Shown here piece after piece: positions 30,621 to 39,411 of a stretch of 64,000 nt of DNA (position 1 is its first letter; the number at the start of each line of letters is the position of its first letter). The notes under the pieces were generated by a model. It worked only from the letters and a program-made list of their open reading frames with translations. It searched no databases and was not told the DNA's origin. A program made the position numbers and the translations under genes. Source of the DNA: Cherax quadricarinatus (taxonomy: Eukaryota; Arthropoda; Malacostraca; Decapoda; Parastacidae); assembly GCF_038502225.1 (NCBI RefSeq), contig NC_091357.1:2850104-2914103 (forward strand), in the 5' to 3' direction.

Positions 30621-31030
30621 TATCTACATCTAAGACTAAGATACTGACAAGCAAATGGCATGCCCCACCTATGCGTTTGAAAGACGTAAACATAAGCTAC
30701 GTTATATCTCATTTATATCTTGGGGTAGACGTATCCTAAAATAAATCCACCATGCCACAACTAATTAAAACATGCAAAACTAGGCTAAATACTCTGAGCT
30801 CTTGATTACATCCTCAAGTATGGAGATAAAGTAAGAATGAGAAGGATGTATGTAGCCTGCAGTAGGTCCTTAGCTAATTATGCTCCGCCCATGTTAATGT
30901 TAGCTGAGGAAAAAATCTCTCCGGCTCTTTGAGGTAATAAAAAGCGAAGTCCTAAGAATTATTCTAGGCTTTCCTAAAACAACGTAGGTCCTTAATATGA
31001 GGAATGAGCTTAGTGTTGCTATAATCTGTG
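30621..31030 (+). other. Decayed LINE sequence between RT and minisatellite
   Basis: Position between RT and RNase H relics implies it is the RT-RNase H linker, but I cannot recognise motifs. Confidence 0.4.
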
Positions 31031-31280
31031 ATAGGATTATCGAGGTTAACACTGTACTTAGGATTATCGAGGTTAACACTGTACCTAGGATTATCGAGGT
31101 TAACACTGTACCTAGGATTATCGAGGTTAACACTGTACCTAGGATTATCGAGGTTAACACTGTACCTAGGATTATCGAGGTTAACACTGTACCTAGGATT
31201 ATCGAGGTTAACACTGTACCTAGGATTATCGAGGTTAACACTGTACTTAGGATTATCGAGGTTAACACTGTACTTAGTAT
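31031..31280. repeat. 28-bp minisatellite
   Basis: Nine units of GGATTATCGAGGTTAACACT + GTACCTA, with T replacing the second C of CCTA in the first and last two units. Lies inside the LINE relic. Confidence 0.95.
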
Positions 31281-31317
31281 GAGAATGTTAAGACATAATT
31301 CAGTCACTGTCTAATAG

Positions 31318-31505
31318 TGAACACATCCCCTCCGGGGAGTTTCCGCAAGAGAGATGATGATGTTACCCTCCAGCCGGAGGGCCCAAGAAAGAAAACAGAA
31401 GAAAGATGAACGACACCCCCAACCGGGGGCCGCAGCCGGGTCACCATATGGAGAAAACCCGGGCTGGAAGTACCGGTAAACCTCTAATGAATGAATGAAT
31501 GAAGT
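31318..31505 (-). repeat. GC-rich interspersed repeat ending in (TGAA)n
   Basis: Block with CCCTCCGGGGAG, CCAACCGGGGGCCG and AACCCGGGCTGG, ending in four ATGA units; sharply different composition from the flanks indicates an insertion. Confidence 0.55.
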
Positions 31506-31724
31506 AAACACAGATCTAAATGGGCTTTGAAAGCATGAAATTATATTGTTTTGTAACCTGCACTAATTATATTTCTGTAAACAAGGGCATCTCGTCCTTC
31601 CATTTAATATCACATACCTGTAAGACCCTCCCAAGAAACTCATTACCAAGCCATTCCTTAAATCATTTGCAAAGTCATCTGCTCAAAAAGAAATTTCTCG
31701 CTTAACTGTTAGTGATAATATATC

Positions 31725-31916
31725 ACAAATTATATACATTGATGGATCTAAGGAGGAGACTGCTGGCAGGGCTGCATCTGCTCTTGTTGCTACCTCCATA
31801 GTTAAGAACACCAGCAGTCATGTTGAGTTAGGCATAAGAATTAACAACTGGGTGTTTACATTGCAGACTGAATTGTTTGACATCCTAATAGCGCTAAAAT
31901 TAACTGAAGCCAGATA
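31725..31916 (+). pseudogene. LINE RNase H domain relic
   Basis: Encodes a run starting YIDGSK, then GRAASALV, RINNWVFTLQTEL and LIALKLT. The Asp of DGSK and the Glu of QTEL correspond to RNase H catalytic residues. RNase H domains follow RT in I/R1-group LINEs and remove RNA from the hybrid. No Met or complete frame. Confidence 0.7.
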
Positions 31917-31935
31917 TAGATTCTCCAAAATCCTG

Positions 31936-32286
31936 CACTCTCTAGAAAGACGTAGAATTGGGGGGGATATGACTGAGGTGTATAAATGGAAGACAGGAGT
32001 AAATAAAGGGGATACAAATAGTGTGCTGAAAATATCTAGCCTAGACAGGACTCGCAGCAATGGTTTTAAGTTGGAAAAATTCAGATTCAGGAAGGATATA
32101 GGAAAGTACTGGTTTGGTAATAGAGTTGTGGATGAGTGGAACAAACTCCCGAGTACAGTTATAGAGGCCACAACGTTGTGTAGCTTTAAAAATAGGTTGG
32201 ATAAATACATGAGTGGATGTGGGTGGGTGTGAGTTGGACCTGATAGCTTGTGCTACCAGGTCGGTTGCCGTGTTCCTCCCTTAAGT
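31936..32286 (+). pseudogene. CR1-like ORF2 C-terminal fragment
   Basis: Encodes SLERRRIGGDMTEVYKWKTG through KDIGKYWFGNRVVDEWNKLP to KYMSGCGWV, homologous to the end of the two large CR1-like copies. A 5'-truncated LINE insertion; its 3' UTR is cut at 32286 and resumes at 32666. Confidence 0.85.
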
Positions 32287-32339
32287 CAATGTGACCTGAA
32301 AATTGAGACACTTATGCAGCATATGGGAATCTTTATTCA

Positions 32340-32374
32340 GGAAACGTTTCGCCACACAGTGGCTTCATCAGTCC
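32340..32374 (-). ncRNA. Hammerhead motif, family A, left arm
   Basis: Minus strand GGA-CTGATGA core, GCCAC/GTGGC stem II, GAAACGTT-TCC. Confidence 0.75.
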
Positions 32375-32546
32375 AATACAAAGAGGAAGGCGCAAGGAGA
32401 GGAGGAGTATGAGGTAATCAGTCCCTCAGCCTGGAGTCGATGTGTTCAGTCCATCAATCAAGATTGATGGACTGAACACATCGACTCCAGGCTGAGGGAC
32501 TGATTACCTCATACTCCTCCTCTCCTTGCGCCTTCCTCTTTGTATT

Positions 32547-32581
32547 GGACTGATGAAGCCACTGTGTGGCGAAACGTTTCC
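32547..32581 (+). ncRNA. Hammerhead motif, family A, right arm
   Basis: Plus-strand partner of the left-arm motif, followed by TGAATAAAG and, 50 bases later, the terminal hairpin. Confidence 0.77.
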
Positions 32582-32665
32582 TGAATAAAGATTCCCATAT
32601 GCTGCATAAGTGTCTCAATTTTCAACTTGTCGGTTTTTCAAACCATTCATCACAATGTGACCTGA

Positions 32666-32770
32666 CCTGACTAGGTTGGGTGCATTGGCTTAAGCCGGTA
32701 GGAGACTTGGACCTGCCTCGCATGGGCCAGTAGGCCTTCTGCAGTGTTCCTTCGTTCTCATGTTATGTTC
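32666..32770 (+). repeat. CR1 3' UTR remainder
   Basis: Contains CTCGCATGGGCCAGTAGGCC and GCAGTGTTCCTTCGTTCTCATG, equivalent to 28145-28200 of the complete copy. Confidence 0.8.
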
Positions 32771-32773
32771 AAA

Positions 32774-32776
<3 letters not shown>

Positions 32777-32841
<65 letters not shown>
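32777..32841. repeat. (GA)n microsatellite
   Basis: About 32 uninterrupted AG dinucleotides. Confidence 0.97.
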
Positions 32842-32844
<3 letters not shown>

Positions 32845-32984
32845 ATTGTAAACCTTTTAGGGGTTCTCATCACACGTTATAATATATACTCATGAAAGAA
32901 ATCGTCATTGTTGGAACAAACAAAGATTTGTAATTGAGGTGTACAGACGAGGCTTCAACGTAACAACGTACAGGTTTGGTTAGG

Positions 32985-33135
32985 TAAGATTTGTCAGGAA
33001 ACCTAAAAAAAAAAAAAATGTTTCCTGACGCGGGTCTTAGTCATATGATGACCCACCACAGAAGCTTTTGGTCGTCTGACTGAAGCCTTTCACTGGTTTA
33101 CCAGTCCACCCCTACAAAAAAAAAAAAAAATCATA
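32985..33135 (-). repeat. SINE-like repeat (GACCAAAAGCTTC family)
   Basis: Minus strand GGGGTGGACTGGTAAACC, GGTCAG-like TCAGTCAGACGACC and AAGACCCGCGTCAGG match 47635-47835. A-rich tracts lie on both sides. Confidence 0.65.
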
Positions 33136-33249
33136 TCGAGTCGGAGAAGAGGTCCAAACTCTTTGAAGTTTCTCTCTAACTGTGAAGTTCTCAGATGTTA
33201 GAGATTCTTTGCTCAAGTGGCAGTGATCACTGACTGCAGATTTAGACTG

Positions 33250-33455
33250 TTTAGTTGTTAGGTAAGACACATATGCAACAGTTAGGTATCTTTATTTTGA
33301 AACGTTTCGCCTACACAGTAGGCTTCTTCAGTCGAGTACAGAAAAGTTGATAGAAGCAGAAGATACTTGAAGACGATGTAATCAGTCCATCACCCTTAAA
33401 GTTTTGAGGTGGTCAGTCCCTCAGTCTGGAGAAGAGCATTGTTCCATATGGAACA
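33250..33455 (-). mobile_element. Hammerhead element, family C, mostly left arm
   Basis: Minus-strand copy with GTCTTACC edge, hammerhead, GAGGTGGTCAGTCCCTCAG box and a very short second arm at TTCCATATGGAA near 33450. Possible short duplication CAGACTGTTTAGTT (left near 33239-33256, right near 33462-33475). Confidence 0.75.
33297..33335 (-). ncRNA. Hammerhead motif, family C, one stem I mismatch
   Basis: Minus strand TCGA-CTGAAGA-A-GCCTAC/TGT/GTAGGC-GAAACGTT-TCAA: one stem I base on the 3' side is mutated relative to the 22-kb copy. Confidence 0.65.
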
Positions 33456-33547
33456 ATGTTCAGACTGTTTAGTTAGGGAAGACCGGTGTATAGTGATGTA
33501 TCTACCCATATGAGATGCGGTGTTGAAAGTTACGTGCATTATAGCAC

Positions 33548-33550
<3 letters not shown>

Positions 33551-33592
<42 letters not shown>

Positions 33593-33608
33593 ACACACAC
33601 ACACACAC
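33551..33608. repeat. (CA)n microsatellite
   Basis: About 28 CA dinucleotides with one TA interruption. Confidence 0.96.
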
Positions 33609-33639
33609 AGGGTTAGTACCAGAACTGAAAGGAATGCAA

Positions 33640-35100
33640 TACGTGTACTTTTGAGACTGATCACCTTGAAACTACTTCACGACAAAGGGACTGACCAATT
33701 TAAAACTACTTCAAGGCTTGGGGACTGACTGCCTTGAAACTACTACAAGACTGAAGAATTCACTACCTCAAAACTACTTCAAGGTTGGTGGACTGATCAC
33801 ATCATCTTTACCTTTTCAGTCATCTAATATCTCCACTTCTGCATTCAACTGCAGAATCGAAACATTTCCACTGTAAAGATTCCCAACCAGCTCAAGTACC
33901 TTCAAAGCCGTCATCACTGACATACAAAATCGTAATAACACGATTGTAAACGAATGACAACAAGTGGGGTTTAAACCCATGGCAGGTGAGTCCTGAAGGG
34001 ACTTGATCTAGAGCGCACCACAGCCACTCTGGTGTGGGATTCACCTGTCAAAACCTCACTCGTGGTCACTGGGGCCTACGATAACCTCTTCCTAGTTCAT
34101 AGAAATATAGCTAGTTAGACAAATCCTGTTACAGCCGGCTAGTTCAGTTGTCAGCGCACTGGGCAGTGAGTTTTAGGAATCACCTGACAAGGGTTCGAGT
34201 CCAACCTATTCTGTGATCAATAATAAAATCTGTACTTTTGTCAGCTGACACAGTCACAAAGCTTACAAGAATATCAGAATTCATTTATGAGCTAATCACA
34301 CACTCCGAACAATAGCATTTGCACTGGTGATGTTACTGTCTCGCTCAACATTCACGGATGGCTGCACAAACACACCCTTGATTCTACAAGAGTCATCAAT
34401 AACTACATCATCATTACTTTCCGGAACACGAGGCACAACAACACTCGAATGAATATCAGCTGCGAATGCCCCTGACAATCACAAGAGAAGACAGCTACTA
34501 CTGAAGCCAGCAGCCATCGCAATTAAAGTCCCGGAGCCTTGATTTGTCTGTGCGTCCCCTGACTCCAGAGTCAAAGATGATCTAGCATCAGGTCTCCAGA
34601 TGGGTAACGAAGCATTACCCTGCAGCGTTAGTGGCATCTCTGGGAACTGTGAACCTAATCGAACGTTGGGACTAGTTACCTAGTTCTACAGTCTTCACAT
34701 TATATCTTTGCACTGATAGAGCCACTAGATATAGAAACGTTTACAAATAAAGATACCATAAATAATTATATAAAATATGAGAAATGGAACAAACGAAGAG
34801 GATAAAGAAAGAAAAAATGTAATAGCAATTAAACTTAAAAGTAAAATATGTGATGTAAATTGCTTAGAAAACCATTTCGCCAGCCAGTGGCTTCTTCAGT
34901 CCAATTCCAAGAAGAAAATTGGAAGGAGGAGGAGTTTGAGGTAATCAGTCCCCCAGTCTGGACTGAACACATCAATCTTCAGAACTAAAATCAATATACT
35001 AGCCCAACAAAAAGAGAAACTATAGAAAAGTTAAACTAGCTCGTTTACACTTCTTGAAATTAGGAGAACAAGCACTGAAGAATGATGAAAATTACAGCAA
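33640..35100. repeat. Decayed hammerhead-element and SINE fragments
   Basis: 33640-33890 has repeated GGGACTGAC..CTTGAAACTACT units resembling the pre-ribozyme box. 33915-34000 and 34115-34215 are tRNA-like SINE pieces (B box GGTTCGAGTCC near 34194). 34705-34765 has CTGATAGAGCCAC..GAAACGTTTAC plus AATAAAG, and 34866-34975 a minus-strand half unit with ACTGAAGAAGCCACTGG. None has an intact hammerhead. No gene recognised. Confidence 0.55.
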
Positions 35101-35106
35101 CTTTCT

Positions 35107-37132
35107 CATCTAAACAAGAAATTGCGAGTTAGTGGTGATTAATCGTCAAAATTGCGAGTTAGTGGTGGTTAATCGTCAAAATTGCGAGTTAGTGGTGATT
35201 AATCGTCAAAATTGCGAGTTAGTGGTGATTAATCGTCAAAATTACGAGTTAGTGGTGATTAATCGTCAAAATTGTGAGTTAGTGGTGATTAATCGTCAAA
35301 ATTGCGAGTTAGTGGTGATTAATCGTCAAAATTGCGAGTTAGTGGTGATTAATCGTCAAAATTGCGAGTTAGTGGTGATTAATCGTCAAAATTGCGAGTT
35401 AGTGGTGATTAATCGTCAAAATTGCGAGTTAGTGGTGATTAATCGTCAAAATTACGAGTTAGTGGTGATTAATCGTCAAAATTGCGAGTTAGTGGTGATT
35501 AATCGTCAAAATTGCGAGTTAGTGGTGATTAATCGTCAAAATTGCGAGTTAGTGGTGATTAATCGTCAAAATTGCGAGTTAGTGGTGATTAATCGTCAAA
35601 ATTACGAGTTAGTGGTGATTAATCGTCAAAATTGCGAGTTAGTGGTGATTAATCGTCAAAATTGCGAGTTAGTGGTGATTAATCGTCAAAATTGCGAGTT
35701 AGTGGTGATTAATCGTCAAAATTGCGAGTTAGTGGTGATTAATCGTCAAAATTGCGAGTTAGTGGTGATTAATCGTCAAAATTGCGAGTTAGTGGTGATT
35801 AATCGTTAAAATTGCGCGTTAGTGATTAATCGTCAAAATTGCGCGTTAGTGGTGATTAATCGTCAAAATTGCGAGTTAGTGGTGATTAATCGTCAAAATT
35901 GCGAGTTAGTGGTGATTAATCGTCAAAATTGCGAGTTAGTGGTGATTAATCGTCAAAATTGCGAGTTGGTGGTGATTAATCGTCAAAATTGCGAGTTAGT
36001 GGTGATTAATCGTCAAAATTGCGAGTTAGTGGTGATTAATCGTCAAAATTGCGAGTTAGTGGTGATTAATCATCAAAATTGCGAGTTAGTGGTGATTAAT
36101 CGTCAAAATTGCGAGTTAGTGGTGATTAATCGTCAAAATTGCGAGTTAGTGGTGATTAATCGTCAAAATTGCGCGTTAGTGGTGATTAATCGTCAAAATT
36201 GCGAGTTAGTGGTGATTAATCGTCAAAATTGCGAGTTAGTGGTGATTAATCGTCAAAATTGCGAGTTAGTGGTGATTAATCGTCAAAATTGCGAGTTAGT
36301 GGTGATTAATCGTCAAAATTGCGAGTTAGTGGTGATTAATCGTCAAAATTGCGCGTTAGTGGTGATTAATCGTCAAAATTGCGCGTTAGTGGTGATTAAT
36401 CGTCAAAATTGCGCGTTAGTGGTGATTAATCGTCAAAATTGCGAGTTAGTGGTGATTAATCGTCAAAATTGCGAGTTAGTGGTGATTAATCGTCAAAATT
36501 GCGAGTTAGTGGTGATTAATCGTCAAAATTGCGAGTTAGTGGTGATTAATCGTCAAAATTGCGCGTTAGTGGTGATTAATCGTCAAAATTGCGAGTTAGT
36601 GGTGATTAATCGTCAAAATTGCGAGTTAGTGGTGATTAATCGTCAAAATTGCGCGTTAGTGGTGATTAATCGTCAAAATTGCGAGTTAGTGGTGATTAAT
36701 CGTCAAAATTGCGAGTTAGTGGTGATTAATCGTCAAAATTGCGAGTTAGTGGTGATTAATCGTCAAAATTGCGAGTTAGTGGTGATTACTCGTCAAAATT
36801 GCGAGTTAGTGGTGATTAATCGTCAAAATTGCGAGTTAGTGGTGATTAATCGTCAAAATTGCGAGTTAGTGGTGATTAATCGTCAAAATTGCGAGTTAGT
36901 GGTGATTAATCGTCAAAATTGCGCGTTAGTGGTGATTAATCGTCAAAATTACGCGTTAGTGGTGATTAATCGTCAAAATTGCGAGTTAGTGGTGATTAAT
37001 CGTCAAAATTGCGAGTTAGTGGTGATTAATCGTCAAAATTGCGCGTTAGTGGTGATTAATCGTCAAAATTGCGCGTTAGTGGTGATTAATCGTCAAAATT
37101 GCACGTTAGTGGTGATTAATCATCAAAATTGC
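35107..37132. repeat. 30-bp satellite, about 67 units
   Basis: Unit AGTTAGTGGTGATTAATCGT + CAAAATTGCG. Main variants are GCGAGTT versus GCGCGTT and occasional TACGAG. There is one unit with a 3-bp deletion near 35822. The GCGCGTT variant is absent before 35810 and common after 36160, so the array has two zones. The period is a multiple of three, which leaves one frame open throughout; I do not regard it as coding. Confidence 0.97.
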
Positions 37133-37300
37133 ATTTACACACGAGTCAGTAAAGAAATGTTGCACACAGAATTAATGGGCAAGCAAAGCGGTCTGACATT
37201 TTGCCTGGCCAAACAAATTACTCACAAGGGGTAAAATAATCTTGGAAAAAAAATACTGTAAAGTAAAAGGACACAAGTGCAACTAATGTGACATTTATTG

Positions 37301-37337
37301 TGGCAACGTTTCGCTCTCCAGGAGCTTTATCAAGCCA
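37301..37337 (-). ncRNA. Hammerhead motif with U3-A8 core, family E, left
   Basis: Minus strand: stem I TGGC/GCCA, core TTGATAA, stem II GCTC-CTGGA-GAGC, GAAA, ACGT, T at position 17, then ACAATAAATG. Confidence 0.62.
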
Positions 37338-37616
37338 TTACAAACTATACATGGACACAGAGGGTATATAAAGGCTCAGAGTGAGGTGAATACTAGTGAG
37401 GTACCATTTCGATGTTCACTAGTGGTAGTAGTAGTAGTAGTGGTGGTAGTGACAAAAGTAATACAATATGGTAGAGCAATTAATTCGTACATGAGTAAAA
37501 GGATATAAAAGCTATTACTTGGGTAACATAAAAATAGGTTGGACAAATATAGACTGGAATGAGGCAGCTTGTTTCAGTGTTCACTCTCTGTGCTTTGTGT
37601 AGTATAACAGGAGAGA

Positions 37617-37832
37617 CTATGTGATGGCAGGGTTTACTGTTTTCAGGAGGATTCTTGCTAAGACTTCGGAGATGGTGAAGCTGCCGTTGTTTTGTTTAAT
37701 TGTATTCGAAACAGCGATCAGTGCTGATTCGAGGCACTTGCGTGTGCGGAAATTAGTTTCTTTGATCACTAATTGGGCGTCTCTGAATTTCATGAGATGA
37801 TTGGTGGAATTTCGGTGTTGTACACAGGCGTT
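37617..37832 (-). pseudogene. Penelope-like C-terminal fragment
   Basis: Encodes NACVQHRNSTNHLMKFRDAQ and then a Leu/Ile-rich tail, matching the end of the PLE at 62719-64000 (NACVQHRNSHNHLINYRNSR). This is the region after the GIY-YIG catalytic core. No RT is present. Confidence 0.75.
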
Positions 37833-37928
37833 TGTCCAACCTATTTTTATGTTACCCAAGTAATAGCTTTTATATCCTTTTGCTCATGTACGAATTAATT
37901 GCTCTACCATATTGTATTACTTTTGTCA

Positions 37929-37965
<37 letters not shown>

Positions 37966-38050
37966 TAGTGAACATCGAAATTGTGCCTCACTAGTATTGC
38001 ACCTCACTCTGAGCCTTTATATACCCTCTGTGTCCATGTATTGTTTGTAA

Positions 38051-38087
38051 TGGCTTGATAAAGCTCCTGGAGAGCGAAACGTTGCCA
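38051..38087 (+). ncRNA. Hammerhead motif with U3-A8 core, family E, right
   Basis: Core TTGATAA at 38055-38061, stem II GCTC/GAGC, GAAA at 38076-38079, stem I TGGC/GCCA. The terminal hairpin GGTA-ATTC-TACC after TTGTC lies at 38149-38160. Confidence 0.63.
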
Positions 38088-38314
38088 CAATAAATGTCAC
38101 ATTAGTTGCACTTGTGTCCTTTTACTTTACATATTGTCGGTAATTCTACCAACTTTATTACAAAAAAATACTACTATTACTACTAATTCAGCGCTTTGAT
38201 TATAATGTTACTACTACTAATAATAATCTTTATTTCTAGAAGTACATGATACAGTTATTACAGACTATGACGACATCACTGACGAACTATACAGAAAACT
38301 CCTTATTATGCAGA

Positions 38315-38478
38315 TTATTATTATAATAAAGGGGGAATCGCTAAACCCGGAGGATTATACAGCGCCTGGGGGGGGGGGATGTGGAAGGCATTCAGGCTTA
38401 ATTCGGGGAACTGGAGCACAGATCCAATTCCCTAAATCAAGAGCCCCTCACCAACATCAAGGAACCTTCCTTGAGAGG
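38315..38478 (-). repeat. SINE-like element, copy 1 of 3
   Basis: Bracketed by a 12-bp direct repeat (ttattatgcaga at 38303-38314 and 38479-38490). Reads ATTATTATAATAAAGGGGG, GCTAAACCCGGAGGATTATA, a G9-10 run, and TTCCTTGAGAGG. The ATT-rich end is taken as the reverse of a 3' (AAT)n tail, which sets the minus orientation. Confidence 0.85.
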
Positions 38479-38519
38479 TTATTATGCAGAGCATTTCTGG
38501 CAACTTAGGTTATTCTTGT

Positions 38520-38720
38520 ACCCCAGAATCAGGGCCGGAGCTACTCTGAAATTAATGAAGGTTAAGCTTCAGGGGCCCTAATCCTGGAGGGCCCCATATA
38601 GAACTTTAGTTCACATTGTTTAAAAAAAATTGAGTTTGCTGTATGAGAAAGTGCTGCGAAGGGGCCCCATAACAGTTCAAGCTTCTGGGCCCCAAAAATG
38701 TAGGTTTGACACTTCCCAGG
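38520..38720. repeat. Possible hAT-like non-autonomous fragment
   Basis: Starts CAGGGCCGGAGCTAC and contains two GGGGCCC(C) blocks in an AT-rich interior. Terminal CAGGG is common in hAT elements, but I found no matching inverted end. Confidence 0.3.
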
Positions 38721-38849
38721 ATGCGACCCATAAACGTTGACTAAGATAATATTTCGTTCGGATTTTTAACCCCGGAGGGTTAGCCACCCAGGATAAGCCA
38801 AGAAAGTCAGTGCGTCATCGAGGTCTAACTTATTTCCATTGGGGTCCTC

Positions 38850-39008
38850 AATCTTGTCCCCCAGAATGCGACCCACACCAGTCGACTAACACCCAGGTAC
38901 CTATTTGATGCTAGGTGAACAGGACAACAGGTATAAGGAAACGTGTCGAAATGTTTCCGGGAATCGAACCTGGGAAGCGGGAGCTTTAGCCACCAGGCCA
39001 CCGGGCCA
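38850..39008 (-). repeat. tRNA-derived SINE
   Basis: Minus strand GGTGGCCTGGTGGCTAAAGC (A box), GGTTCGATTCCCGG (B box), GGTACCTGGGTGTTAGTCG body. Confidence 0.82.
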
Positions 39009-39039
39009 CTAAGACCCAGGTATCTACTTACCTGGAGGT

Positions 39040-39305
39040 TACCTGGAGGTTATTCCGGGGATCAACGCCCCCGCGGCCCGGTCCATGACCAGGCCTCCCG
39101 ATGGATCAGGGCCTGATCAACTAGGCTGTTACTGCTGGCCGCACGCAGTCCGACGCACGAGCCACAGCCCGGCTGATCCGGCACTGTTAGGTAAACATTA
39201 ACAGCAGATGCACGCAAAGATACGTAACGTTTCACCCGTGCTGGGATCGAATCTCGGACCCACATTGTGTGAGCTGTGGACGCTACCAACCAAACCACCA
39301 GCACA
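39040..39305 (-). repeat. Second SINE type with GC-rich 3' body
   Basis: Minus strand: A-box-like GGTTTGGTTGGTAGCG, CTCACACAATGTG, B box GATTCGATCCC, then GCCGGGCTGTGGCTCG, GCGGCCAGCAGTAACAGCC and GGGCCGCGGGGGCGTTG. Shares its GC-rich 3' body with the 45285-45530 SINE. Confidence 0.7.
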
Positions 39306-39411
39306 ACAACACGGGGTGAAAATAAATAATTATAAGGAAAATGGGGAAAAAATAATATCTCCACTCACAGTCCAGAGGAGGAATATGTTTTGGTATGAAA
39401 AATAAACATAG

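Larger units (their letters stand above)
32300..32652 (+). mobile_element. Fold-back hammerhead element, family A, nested in CR1 3' UTR
   Basis: Bracketed by a 13-bp direct repeat (caatgtgacctga at 32287-32299 and 32653-32665). Two inverted arms of about 160 bp meet at CATCAATC|AAGATTG near 32459 with almost no spacer. The right edge ends with hairpin GGTTT-TTC-AAACC (32632-32644) and CATTCATCA; the left arm stops at AATTGAGACAC. Confidence 0.9.
37258..38161 (-). mobile_element. Penelope-like element fragment, family E, with inverted hammerhead ends
   Basis: Flanked by an 11-bp direct repeat (aaaaaaatact at 37247-37257 and 38162-38172; A-rich, so less certain). A minus-strand hammerhead module lies at the left, a PLE C-terminal coding fragment in the middle and a plus-strand hammerhead module at the right. 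TAGTAGTAG/CTACTACTAC trinucleotide tracts occur in both arms (37423-37450, 37927-37960). It links hammerhead modules directly to PLE coding sequence. Confidence 0.8.

Noticed and set aside
34705..34765. A further hammerhead at CTGATAGAGCCAC..GAAACG
   Set aside because: Stem II cannot form (GCCACTAGATATAG) and stem I does not pair; treated as decayed.
35132..37234. Two long open frames (225 and 470 codons) encoding VVINRQNCEL repeats
   Set aside because: The 30-bp unit is a multiple of three without a stop in this frame. Substitutions show no sign of synonymous bias and there is no start or splice context. A satellite by-product.
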